18,524 bases of DNA from Candidatus Nomurabacteria bacterium (GCA_943356395.1 CALRFC010000007.1:1-18524), one strand, 5' to 3'. Shown: positions 1 to 5,250, counted from the first letter of the stretch. Notes: a model not told the origin generated them from the letters alone. Made by a program: numbers and translations.

Positions 1-743
1 GGCTCATTTCCTGCGCCTCATGCGGAATGATGATAACTGGCGAATACAAGGTGAAGAAGCAACAGAACGGAAATGTGCATACTTACACTTACTATCACTG
101 CACAAAGAAAAACAAAATGGTGAAATGTGAAGAACCTTGTATTCGTCAAGAAGAATTAAATCGCCAGTTATCATCCCTAATCAAAAAAGTTTCTTTGCCC
201 AAAGACTGGGCGATGGAACTCAATCGTCTTGCTTTGCAAGACCATGGAAAATCCGCCCAGTCTTTGGCTGCTTGTGTGAAAGAGAAACAAGGAAAGATTT
301 CTTCTCTCTCAATCAGATTGGAGCGACTTCTAAACGGCTATCTTGACCAAGATATTGAAAAGGAAATATATCGTGCTGAAAAAGAAAAACTGCTTTTGCA
401 AAAGAAGTCGCTCGAAGAAGAAATCTATAATCTTTCACACAAGCAAAATGATTGGCTCGAACCTTTCCAAAACTGGCTAGAAGTCGCACAAAATATAGAC
501 AAAATTGCTTCTGATTCAGACCTTTTTGCTAAAAAGGTCTGTGCCAAAGAAATCTTTGGCTCGAACCTCCTCCTCGGCGAAAAATTAGTGCGCGCCAGCG
601 CGCCAAAAATTCTGAATTCGTTTGGAAAAATGGGGGGAAATCAGTGGGACGCGCTTCGCGCGTCCCACCTTCTGGCTTTGAAAAAGCCGTTAAGTTCTGT
701 TTTGGTGTCCTCGGCAGGAATCGAACCTACAATTACTCCTTAG
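1..743 (+). CDS. Large serine recombinase, C-terminal part (5' end outside window)
   Basis: The reading frame is open from the left edge, so the catalytic domain lies outside the window and about 246 residues are visible. It begins inside a zinc beta-ribbon: a CASCG knuckle at positions 12-26 and, about 28 residues later, a second Cys pair in YYHCTKK and VKCEEP. A long charged coiled coil follows at about 290-430. Zinc ribbon plus coiled coil is the C-terminal DNA-binding layout of large serine recombinases, which integrate or excise phages and other elements. The stop codon (741-743) lies inside the antisense strand of a tRNA-Arg gene, so the last dozen or so residues (ending SSAGIEPTITP) are antisense tRNA sequence. 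A palindrome at 644-668 also lies in the tail. The gene is AT-richer than the atp and lepA genes, consistent with acquired DNA. The family call is confident; whether the tail is functional is unclear. Confidence 0.88.
   Translation, partial: LISCASCGMMITGEYKVKKQQNGNVHTYTYYHCTKKNKMVKCEEPCIRQEELNRQLSSLIKKVSLPKDWAMELNRLALQDHGKSAQSLAACVKEKQGKISSLSIRLERLLNGYLDQDIEKEIYRAEKEKLLLQKKSLEEEIYNLSHKQNDWLEPFQNWLEVAQNIDKIASDSDLFAKKVCAKEIFGSNLLLGEKLVRASAPKILNSFGKMGGNQWDALRASHLLALKKPLSSVLVSSAGIEPTITP
644..668. repeat. GC-rich palindrome in recombinase tail
   Basis: Perfect 11-bp inverted repeat with a TTC loop (arms GTGGGACGCGC and its complement). It lies in frame in the recombinase tail, where it encodes DALRAS. 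It resembles the other short palindromes of this window in size but is a different sequence. A second perfect 10-bp hairpin (arms AGACCTTTTT, 518-540) also lies inside this gene. Confidence 0.6.
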
Positions 744-777
744 GACGGAGTTGTTATATCCATTTAACTACAAGGAC
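703..777 (-). tRNA. tRNA-Arg (anticodon CCU), CCA encoded
   Basis: The minus strand folds as a complete cloverleaf. The acceptor GTCCTTG (771-777) pairs with CGAGGAC (707-713) with one G-U pair. The anticodon stem is ACTCC/GGAGT around loop GTCCTAA, giving anticodon CCT (reads AGG). The T arm is GTAGG/CCTGC around TTCGATT. The discriminator is A (706) and CCA is encoded at 703-705. The 3' half overlaps the antisense 3' end of the serine recombinase gene, the usual geometry of an element integrated at a tRNA 3' end. Confidence 0.93.
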
Positions 778-810
778 ATACTTCGGGGCACAACAGGATT
801 GTTCTACTGC

Positions 811-843
811 GCCCCGTAGCGAGCTTTGCTCTGCTACTGGGGT
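811..843. repeat. 33-bp palindromic dispersed repeat, copy 1
   Basis: Imperfect palindrome beginning GCCCCGTAGCGAGC and ending GCTACTGGGGT with a short TTTG-type loop. All 33 bases are identical to the copy at 4767-4799 in the lepA leader. It lies about 35 bp upstream of tRNA-Arg (relative to tRNA transcription). GC-rich with strong hairpin potential, so a REP-like element is the simplest reading. Confidence 0.8.
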
Positions 844-851
844 TCATTGAA

Positions 852-871
852 TCCCGACGCTTCGGTCGGGA
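852..871. repeat. Short palindrome TCCCGAC/GTCGGGA
   Basis: Perfect 7-bp stem with a six-base GCTTCG loop, placed directly after the 33-bp repeat. There is no T tract, so it is not an obvious terminator. A second REP-like unit in the same intergenic region is possible. Confidence 0.5.
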
Positions 872-882
872 CTACGGAGACA

Positions 883-916
883 AATCAAAAAGCACAGAAA
901 ACTGTGCTTTTTGATT
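883..916 (-). terminator. Rho-independent terminator downstream of the glutaredoxin gene
   Basis: Perfect 15-bp stem (AATCAAAAAGCACAG and its complement) with a 4-base loop, starting 9 bp past the stop codon of the glutaredoxin-like gene. The A-rich and T-rich stem ends make it usable in both directions. Confidence 0.8.
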
Positions 917-924
917 CTAAACCA

Positions 925-1164
925 TTAGGCGGCAATTCCCAAGAGCTCTGCGACTTTCGGCTGATTGAAGCCCACGATGATATCGTCGCCGATACGGATG
1001 ACAGGCACGCCGAGCTGTCCGGTCATAGAAATCATCTCCTGCCGCTTGGCCGAATCCGCCGCAACATCGAATTCTTGATACGCGACATTGTGTTCCTTGA
1101 AAAACTCTTTCGCCGCGTGGCAAAAGTGGCAAACCGGCGTGGTGTAGATGGTGACTTTATGCAT
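925..1164 (-). CDS. Glutaredoxin-like thiol-disulfide protein (CxxC)
   Basis: A 79-residue protein with the compact thioredoxin fold of the NrdH/YruB-like glutaredoxins. The redox motif CHFC is at residues 12-15 after strand VTIYTTP. The conserved cis-proline region GVPVIRIGDDIIVGF is at 52-66, and the closing helix PKVAELL follows. These proteins reduce disulfides or ribonucleotide reductase in the cytoplasm; the electron donor cannot be read from the sequence. It starts at ATG with an AT-rich leader and no clear Shine-Dalgarno sequence. It is transcribed alone, with an extended -10 promoter upstream (1196-1223) and a strong terminator downstream. It diverges from the zinc-ribbon gene at 1319. 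The family is confident; the exact subfamily is not. Confidence 0.92.
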   Translation of the reverse strand: MHKVTIYTTPVCHFCHAAKEFFKEHNVAYQEFDVAADSAKRQEMISMTGQLGVPVIRIGDDIIVGFNQPKVAELLGIAA

Positions 1165-1195
1165 AATTTTTTAGGCGTTATTGTTCAATTTGTAG

Positions 1196-1223
1196 AGTAT
1201 ATCAGATTGTATAAGATTTACAA
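1196..1223 (-). promoter_or_regulatory. Promoter of the glutaredoxin-like gene
   Basis: The minus strand has -35 TTGTAA (1218-1223), a 16-bp spacer and -10 TATACT (1196-1201) preceded by TGA, an extended -10. The predicted start lies about 25 bp upstream of the ATG. Confidence 0.6.
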
Positions 1224-1233
1224 AACTAATTCT

Positions 1234-1270
1234 TCAATCATATTGGGAGCTCAGCTTCCAACATGATTGA
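1234..1270. promoter_or_regulatory. Operator-like inverted repeat between divergent promoters
   Basis: Arms at 1234-1250 (begins TCAATCATATTGG) and 1254-1270 (ends CCAACATGATTGA) match at 15 of 17 positions around a 3-bp centre. The right arm overlaps the first bases of the -35 box of the rightward promoter (1267-1272), and the left arm lies just upstream of the leftward promoter. This is the layout of a dimeric-regulator site, although a transcribed hairpin is not excluded. Confidence 0.5.
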
Positions 1271-1295
1271 CTTATTAATAGCTCTCTGATATAAT
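1267..1295 (+). promoter_or_regulatory. Consensus sigma70-type promoter for the zinc-ribbon gene
   Basis: -35 TTGACT (1267-1272), a 17-bp spacer and a perfect -10 TATAAT (1290-1295). The expected start is near 1302, giving a leader of only about 17 nt before the ATG at 1319. Confidence 0.8.
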
Positions 1296-1318
1296 CGTAA
1301 AAATAAATCTTTCATAGC

Positions 1319-1978
1319 ATGAAAAAAGATACAGTTCAAACAAAAACAGAAGATGAGTTGGCTTCAGTAATTATGGGATTTCTTACGGGAAACAAACCAC
1401 TGGAGACCAAGGAAGAAATTTTCTTCTGGTTTCAAGAAGCAGGATTCCCTATTAACGAAGAAGCGCACAAAGCCGCCGAAAAAATAATTGCTAAAAAATT
1501 CAGTAAACTACAAGCGTCGGAAATTGCAACATTTAATCGGGTGGACTACTTTGTTGAAAGTGTCCCATTTACTCTAAAAGAGGGTGACAAAGTGATGCTC
1601 ATCGAAGACTGTATTGGTCTAGACGTAGAAGCGCCCGTTGACTCGAATGTACAAATTCTTTATTTTAAAAAGAATAAAATATACGTCGTTCGTGAAGTGT
1701 ATAAAGGTCTGGATCATCAAGTGTGCATCAAAATCCGTACTGAATTCGGTGGTATGTACGGTTCTGCTGTTGAAAAAAATGATTGGAAAAAATTGGTAAA
1801 AGTCACAAATGAGAATAAACCCTCTTCCAGAAAATTTTACTCGTACAGCTGTGGTGATTGTTTAAAAGTGAGCGATTCGCAGTTTGAAAGAGTGCGGTGC
1901 GATCATTGCAATAGCACAAATATTGAGTTCAGAAAAATTTTCTTTGGCAAATATATCCTGCCTAAAGATAATGCTTGA
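1319..1978 (+). CDS. Hypothetical protein with C-terminal zinc ribbon
   Basis: A 219-residue soluble protein that I do not recognise. The N-terminal 65 residues look helical. The middle (80-165) is rich in short strands (KEGDKVMLIEDCIG, NKIYVVREVYKG), suggesting a beta barrel or SH3-like fold. The C-terminus has two knuckles, CGDC at 178-181 and CDHC at 194-197, forming a rubredoxin-like zinc ribbon. It has its own strong promoter and its own terminator, so it is a single-gene unit. It is AT-richer than the conserved genes nearby. A nucleic-acid or protein-binding role is plausible from the zinc ribbon alone, but nothing else supports a specific function. Confidence 0.8.
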   Translation: MKKDTVQTKTEDELASVIMGFLTGNKPLETKEEIFFWFQEAGFPINEEAHKAAEKIIAKKFSKLQASEIATFNRVDYFVESVPFTLKEGDKVMLIEDCIGLDVEAPVDSNVQILYFKKNKIYVVREVYKGLDHQVCIKIRTEFGGMYGSAVEKNDWKKLVKVTNENKPSSRKFYSYSCGDCLKVSDSQFERVRCDHCNSTNIEFRKIFFGKYILPKDNA

Positions 1979-1993
1979 TTTAAAGTGATTAGT

Positions 1994-2024
1994 GAGACAC
2001 CACAATTAGGGTGTCTCTTTTTTT
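1994..2024 (+). terminator. Rho-independent terminator
   Basis: The 8-bp stem GAGACACC/GGTGTCTC followed by seven T, 16 bp after the stop codon of the zinc-ribbon gene. The T tract ends one base before the 3' end of the convergent tRNA-Gly. Confidence 0.85.
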
Positions 2025-2025
2025 G

Positions 2026-2096
2026 TGCGGGATGGGGTAATCGAAACCCCGACTAATCCTTGGGAAGGACTCGTTTTGCCACTAAACTAATCCCGC
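2026..2096 (-). tRNA. tRNA-Gly (anticodon CCC)
   Basis: Minus-strand cloverleaf. Acceptor GCGGGAT (2090-2096) pairs perfectly with ATCCCGC (2027-2033). The anticodon stem AGTCC/GGATT surrounds loop TTCCCAA, giving anticodon CCC (reads GGG). The T arm is GGGGT/ACCCC around TTCGATT. The base at the discriminator position is A, followed by CAA, so CCA is not encoded here although it is in tRNA-Arg. An A discriminator is unusual for bacterial tRNA-Gly, which normally has U. Confidence 0.92.
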
Positions 2097-2118
2097 ATTT
2101 TGCGTAAAATTTTTTCAC

Positions 2119-2146
2119 TAAAACCTAGCCCCTAAAACCTAAAACC
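2119..2146. repeat. Tetra-heptad array, AACC type
   Basis: Exactly four consecutive 7-mers: three copies of TAAAACC and one TAGCCCC, each starting TA and ending CC. It lies between the ftsB-like stop codon and tRNA-Gly. It has the same 4 x 7 bp design as the TGAC and GGTTC arrays elsewhere in the window. Confidence 0.7.
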
Positions 2147-2150
2147 TTCT

Positions 2151-2528
2151 TCATTTTCCCACCAGTCCCTTCAAAAATCCCCACAGACCTTTAGAGCTCT
2201 TCGCGTCTGTCGCGTTATTTTCATCCTTGTCGACAATCACAACCAGCCCCTCGCCTTCTTTTGCGGCGCGGAATTTGTTGCGGATGACCGCTTCGATGCC
2301 TTCGTCCGTGCCGAGCATCTGGATGGAAGTCTCGAGCGAGCTTTTTTCTTGCTCCAACTCCTTCAACTTATCCGCCGCAAGGGTTTTTTTCTCCCTCGTT
2401 TCCTCGAATTTTCCGTACATGCCATACGCCGCGCTTCCGAGGACGACAAGAAGAATAAGAACGACGAGGAGCATGCCGTTCGAATAGAGAATCGATTTTA
2501 TTCTTTTTCGCTTTTGAAAATCAGCCAT
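2151..2528 (-). CDS. Septum formation initiator family protein (DivIC/FtsB-like)
   Basis: A 125-residue bitopic membrane protein. A basic N-terminus (QKRKRIK) precedes one transmembrane helix at about 13-36. A coiled coil (38-72, EETREKKTLAADKLKELEQE) follows, then the conserved core at 73-100 (GTDEGIEAVIRNKF...GEGLVVIVDKDE) typical of DivIC/FtsB. These proteins sit in the inner membrane with the coiled coil outside and join FtsL and the FtsQ/DivIB protein at the division site. The Lys- and Gly-rich tail (SSKGLWGFLKGLVGK) resembles an amphipathic helix. The ATG start leaves only a few residues before the basic stretch. It diverges from a 35-residue membrane peptide; the intervening DNA is filled by inverted GTAT-type heptad arrays. 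Confidence 0.88.
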   Translation of the reverse strand: MADFQKRKRIKSILYSNGMLLVVLILLVVLGSAAYGMYGKFEETREKKTLAADKLKELEQEKSSLETSIQMLGTDEGIEAVIRNKFRAAKEGEGLVVIVDKDENNATDAKSSKGLWGFLKGLVGK

Positions 2529-2541
2529 AAAGACTGGATAT

Positions 2542-2638
2542 GTATCTTGTATTTAGTATCGGGTATTTGGTATACTACGAAAGTCGGGATTCAAGTTTCT
2601 TGTTTTATACAAGATACATTATACACGATACCATATAC
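2542..2638. repeat. Inverted pair of GTAT-type heptad arrays with 27-bp core
   Basis: The left arm (2542-2576) is five consecutive 7-mers that all begin GTAT (for example GTATCTT, GTATTTA). The right arm (2604-2638) is five consecutive 7-mers that all end ATAC, the inverted form. A spacer of 27 bp (2577-2603) separates them, with no room for a gene. A 13-bp stretch is perfectly inverted between arms (2540-2552 and 2607-2619). The structure parallels the array-flanked four-helix-bundle elements in the atp operon but has no ORF. Confidence 0.75.
2547..2576 (+). promoter_or_regulatory. Possible promoter for the small membrane peptide
   Basis: -35 TTGTAT (2547-2552), an 18-bp spacer and -10 TATACT (2571-2576). 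Both boxes are built from heptads of the left GTAT array, so the match could be a by-product of the repeat. Confidence 0.35.
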
Positions 2639-2647
2639 ACATTTCAC

Positions 2648-2755
2648 ATGCTTTTCGAACGAAAAAATCAAAAGAGATTCCGGATGATCTGGACGATTAT
2701 CTGCGCTCTCATCATCATTTCGATGATTATCCTCTACACGCCGATTTTCCGCTAA
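2648..2755 (+). CDS. Small single-pass membrane peptide (35 aa)
   Basis: A basic head (MLFERKNQKRFR) is followed by one strongly hydrophobic helix (MIWTIICALIIISMIILY, about 13-30) and a short tail, TPIFR. I chose the ATG at 2648 because the longer upstream reading (from 2540) translates only the GTAT repeat arrays. A strong terminator follows 25 bp after the stop, which supports a real transcription unit. It diverges from the DivIC/FtsB-like gene. No family is recognised; the inside-positive head predicts an N-in orientation. Confidence 0.6.
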   Translation: MLFERKNQKRFRMIWTIICALIIISMIILYTPIFR

Positions 2756-2780
2756 AACAGGAAGCTAGCGAACGGCACCG

Positions 2781-2809
2781 AAAAAGAGAGCGTAGCGCTC
2801 TCTTTTTTT
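2781..2809 (+). terminator. Rho-independent terminator, probably bidirectional
   Basis: A 12-bp stem, AAAAAGAGAGCG and its complement, around a TAG loop with seven T after the GC-rich part. It sits between the small membrane peptide and the 3' end of lepA, so it may serve both. Confidence 0.8.
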
Positions 2810-2816
2810 GTTTGAG

Positions 2817-2856
2817 CTATTCTATAATTCTATAGAATTATAGAATTATAGAATAG
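2817..2856. repeat. AT-rich inverted octamer repeat at the lepA 3' end
   Basis: 14-bp perfect arms (2817-2830 and 2843-2856) around a 12-bp centre, built from TATAGAAT-type octamers: three in one orientation and about two in the other. It ends 2 bp from the lepA stop codon. The period is eight, unlike the heptad arrays. Confidence 0.65.
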
Positions 2857-2858
2857 GT

Positions 2859-4748
2859 TCAATCTTTACTGTTTTTCATCATTTTTAGAAACACCTCATG
2901 CGGAATGTTCACATTCGCGCGCGCCTGCATCTTTTTCTTGCCTTTCTTCTGCTTCTCGCGGAGCTTCATCTTGCGCGTGATGTCGCCGCCATACATGTGC
3001 TGGGTCACATCTTTTCGGAATCCTGACAGCGTTTTCGATGAAATAATGCGTCCGAACGCCTTGGCTTGGAGCTTGATCTGCACCTGCTGGCGCGGCAGGA
3101 TCTCATAGAGCTTTTCCACGGCCGCTTCGGCTTCTTCTTCCGCGCGACGGCGCGAGACGACGCGCGTGAAGGCCGCGACCGGCTCTTCGGCGACGAGAAT
3201 ATCGAGTCGGACGACATCGGCCTTGCGGTATTCCCCGATCTCGTAGGAAATGGACGCGAAGCCAGAAGAGACGCTTTTGAGCTCATCGAAGAAATTCCGC
3301 ATCATCTCGCGGAGCGGCATCTCTAGCATTATTTCCGAACGATTATCGCCAAAGCTTTTCGTCTCGCCGATCTCGGCTTCGTGCTCAAAGAGGAGCGGCA
3401 TGAGCGCCGTCATGTAGCTGTTGGGTAGGATCAAGATCACGCTCGCCCACGGCTCATATATCTCTTCCAGCAGGCCGTCGTCCGGAAAAAGGTGCGGCGA
3501 GTAGATCGTTTCTTCCCTGCGCTCCCCGCCTTTGCCGGACGCGCGGTAGACCACGCGGTAGGTGATGGACGGCATGGTCACCACCAGATCGAGCGAAAAT
3601 TCGCGGCGCAGGCGCTCGGTGATGATTTCAAGATGGAGCATGCCCAAGAATCCACACCTGAAGCCGCGACCGAGCGCGCCGGAAGTTTCTTCCTCGAAAG
3701 AAAAAGACGCGTCGGAGAGCTTGAGCTTGCCGAGTGCAAGCTTCAACTCCGGAAAATCGTCTTGGCTCTCCGGATAGATCGACGCCCAGACGACCGGACG
3801 CGGAATCATGTAACCGGGAAGTGCGGGCAATGGATTTTTCGCCGTCGTGATCGTATCGCCGACGGACGCGATGCCCGGGCGTTTGATGCCGGTCACGATA
3901 TAGCCGATTTCGCCGGCGGAGAGGCTGTCGGTCGGCATTTCGGCCGGCTTGAAGATTCCCGTTTCGATGCAGATGAACGATTCTTTCGACGCGGAAAAAA
4001 GGAGTGGCGTATTCCGTGCGACGGATCCCGCCATCATGCGGACATACACGATCACGCCGCGATGCTCGGAGTATTTGAAATCAAAAACGAGCGCGCGCAT
4101 GGAGCCGTTCGGCGCGTCTTCGGGCGTCGGCGGCGGAATGCGTTCGATAACAGCATCGAGCAATTCGCGGACGCCTTCGCCCGTCCGTCCCGACACGCGG
4201 ATCACGGTGTCCGGATCGACATCAAGCAATTCTGCGAGCTCGAGCGCGACATCGTCCGGCCGCGCAAGCGGCGAATCAATCTTGGAAACGACGGGGATGA
4301 TGGTGAGACCGTTCTCGCGCGCCATGGAAAGCGTGGTCAAGGTTTGCGCCTGTACGCCTTGCGTGGAATCGACGAGAAGAATAGAACCTTCGACGGCGTG
4401 AAGCGCGCGGGAGACTTCGTAGGAGAAGTCGATGTGGCCGGGAGTGTCGATCAAATTCAGAACAAAAGGTTCTGAATTTGATAACTTTTGACTTTTGACA
4501 TTTGACTTTTGACCGGGGCCCGAATTCGCTTGGTCAATTGTACCGTTTGGATTATATATCATTCTTACCGGCTGCATCTTTATTGTAATCCCGCGCTCGC
4601 GCTCGAGCTCCATATTATCGAGCACTTGATCGCGCATCTTGCGCGCTTCGATCGTGCCCGTCACCTCAAGCATCCGATCGGCAAGCGTGGATTTCCCGTG
4701 GTCAATATGGGCGATGATACTGAAGTTTCGAATATTAGATAAGTTCAT
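2859..4748 (-). CDS. lepA: Elongation factor 4 (LepA), with repeat-derived insertion
   Basis: A translational GTPase that acts on the ribosome (back-translocation, initiation and assembly roles are described). I set the start at ATG 4748 (629 aa) because family proteins begin with NIRNFSIIAHIDHGKST. The longer frame to TTG 4805 only reads the 33-bp palindrome. G1 AHIDHGKST is at 13-21 and G3 DTPGH at 101-105. G4 reads SKID, where family members have NKID. The C-terminal LepA domain is complete (KLREKQKKGKKKMQ...VFLKMMK). Between TIK of switch I and G3 there is an extra stretch at about 69-94 (GQKSNVKSQK) encoded by a TGAC heptad array and a hairpin. The promoter (4856-4884) gives a leader of about 100 nt that contains the palindrome. 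Confidence 0.96.
   Translation of the reverse strand: MNLSNIRNFSIIAHIDHGKSTLADRMLEVTGTIEARKMRDQVLDNMELERERGITIKMQPVRMIYNPNGTIDQANSGPGQKSNVKSQKLSNSEPFVLNLIDTPGHIDFSYEVSRALHAVEGSILLVDSTQGVQAQTLTTLSMARENGLTIIPVVSKIDSPLARPDDVALELAELLDVDPDTVIRVSGRTGEGVRELLDAVIERIPPPTPEDAPNGSMRALVFDFKYSEHRGVIVYVRMMAGSVARNTPLLFSASKESFICIETGIFKPAEMPTDSLSAGEIGYIVTGIKRPGIASVGDTITTAKNPLPALPGYMIPRPVVWASIYPESQDDFPELKLALGKLKLSDASFSFEEETSGALGRGFRCGFLGMLHLEIITERLRREFSLDLVVTMPSITYRVVYRASGKGGERREETIYSPHLFPDDGLLEEIYEPWASVILILPNSYMTALMPLLFEHEAEIGETKSFGDNRSEIMLEMPLREMMRNFFDELKSVSSGFASISYEIGEYRKADVVRLDILVAEEPVAAFTRVVSRRRAEEEAEAAVEKLYEILPRQQVQIKLQAKAFGRIISSKTLSGFRKDVTQHMYGGDITRKMKLREKQKKGKKKMQARANVNIPHEVFLKMMKNSKD
4450..4482. repeat. 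Perfect hairpin at the edge of the lepA insertion
   Basis: 14-bp perfect arms (4450-4463 and 4469-4482) around a 5-base loop. On the coding strand, the conserved codons for VLNLI before the G3 motif are mirrored just upstream as an inverted copy encoding SNSEP. The inverted copy abuts the heptad array, suggesting that the insertion was joined by a fold-back or template-switch event. Confidence 0.65.
4486..4513. repeat. Tetra-heptad array, TGAC type, in frame in lepA
   Basis: Four consecutive 7-mers of the form NNTTGAC (three TTTTGAC, one ATTTGAC). It is translated on the minus strand as part of QKSNVKSQK. One inverted heptad (GTCAATT, 4533-4539) lies 19 bp away, so this may be a decayed inverted pair. 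Confidence 0.8.
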
Positions 4749-4766
4749 AAGCTGTGGTCGATGCCT

Positions 4767-4799
4767 GCCCCGTAGCGAGCTTTGCTCTGCTACTGGGGT
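4767..4799. repeat. 33-bp palindromic dispersed repeat, copy 2 (lepA leader)
   Basis: Identical over 33 bases to 811-843. It lies 18 bp upstream of the lepA ATG, inside the predicted leader, where its hairpin would sit next to the initiation site. Translated in the lepA frame it yields the false N-terminal extension VAEQSSLRG. Confidence 0.8.
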
Positions 4800-4855
4800 G
4801 GGCAATGATGCTAAAATTTCGGATACGATCTAATTTCATGCTAGAAAACTATAGC

Positions 4856-4884
4856 AAAATAAGACTTTTTGAGCGACTTGACAA
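4856..4884 (-). promoter_or_regulatory. Probable lepA promoter
   Basis: The minus strand has -35 TTGTCA (4879-4884), a 17-bp spacer and -10 TATTTT (4856-4861). The -35 box shares five bases with the -35 box of the rightward promoter. Confidence 0.5.
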
Positions 4885-4907
4885 TAGCGTATATATTATG
4901 CTAATTT
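4878..4907 (+). promoter_or_regulatory. Probable promoter of the 70-aa gene
   Basis: Perfect -35 TTGACA (4878-4883), then a weaker -10 at 4900-4907 (GCTAAT at 16-bp spacing, or TGC-TAATTT as an extended form). The start would be about 10-15 nt before the ATG at 4926. Confidence 0.45.
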
Positions 4908-4925
4908 GTAGAAAACAAAAAGATA

Positions 4926-5138
4926 ATGAATCAATACGAAAAATTACACAGAGAAGCAGAGCTTGTAATCGATCACGCAAAAAAGAGAGCTAAGAGAGGC
5001 AAGCAGCCATCCATGTCTTACAAAGAGATCAAAAATCCTCGTAAAGCTTTGGAGGAAGCAAAATCAGAATTGGGTATGCTTGAAGTAAAGGGACTTTATG
5101 AGGAAATGAAAGAATTCTTAAATCCTGATCGAGATTAA
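4926..5138 (+). CDS. Small charged helical protein, unknown function (70 aa)
   Basis: A 70-residue, highly charged, mostly helical protein with a basic patch (HAKKRAKRGKQP, about 17-28), then two predicted helices (KNPRKALEEAKSELGML and VKGLYEEMKEFLNPDRD). It has no membrane segment or cysteine pair. It has its own upstream promoter and a strong terminator 15 bp after the stop, so I regard it as real. It is AT-richer than lepA and murJ. The basic N-terminal part could contact nucleic acid, but no family is recognised. Confidence 0.7.
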   Translation: MNQYEKLHREAELVIDHAKKRAKRGKQPSMSYKEIKNPRKALEEAKSELGMLEVKGLYEEMKEFLNPDRD

Positions 5139-5153
5139 AAAATCACTTGTTCA

Positions 5154-5183
5154 GTCCCGCCGGTTTACCGGCGGGACTTTTTT
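5154..5183 (+). terminator. Strong Rho-independent terminator
   Basis: Perfect 10-bp GC-rich stem GTCCCGCCGG with a TTTA loop, followed by six T. Confidence 0.92.
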
Positions 5184-5208
5184 GCATTCTATATCCTTCA
5201 TTTTTCTA

Positions 5209-5250
5209 CTTTTCTACTAACTGGAACAGCTGTTCCAGTTAGTAGAAAAG
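5209..5250. repeat. Perfect 42-bp palindrome
   Basis: 21-bp arms with no loop; the centre is AACAGCTGTT at 5225-5234. The left end runs into two TTTTCTAC octamers. There is no T tract after it in either direction. It lies in the 190-bp gap between two convergent genes, the 70-aa gene and murJ. Confidence 0.85.

Noticed and set aside
826..1266. 146-codon plus-strand frame over the glutaredoxin gene
   Set aside because: It starts in the palindromic repeat and reads antisense through the glutaredoxin-like gene and its promoter.
1976..1978. Alternative genetic code with UGA as glycine (code 25), known in some CPR
   Set aside because: TGA closes the 219-aa gene and the ftsB-like gene at sensible positions, and no conserved gene contains an in-frame TGA.
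3492..4475. 327-codon open frame on the plus strand, antisense to lepA
   Set aside because: It is Arg/Asp/His-rich antisense translation of a GC-rich conserved gene, has no family motif, and overlaps lepA entirely.
4749..4805. Longer LepA from TTG 4805
   Set aside because: The extra 19 residues are mostly the 33-bp palindrome, the start is TTG, and LepA proteins begin at the NIRNFSIIAHIDHGKST region.
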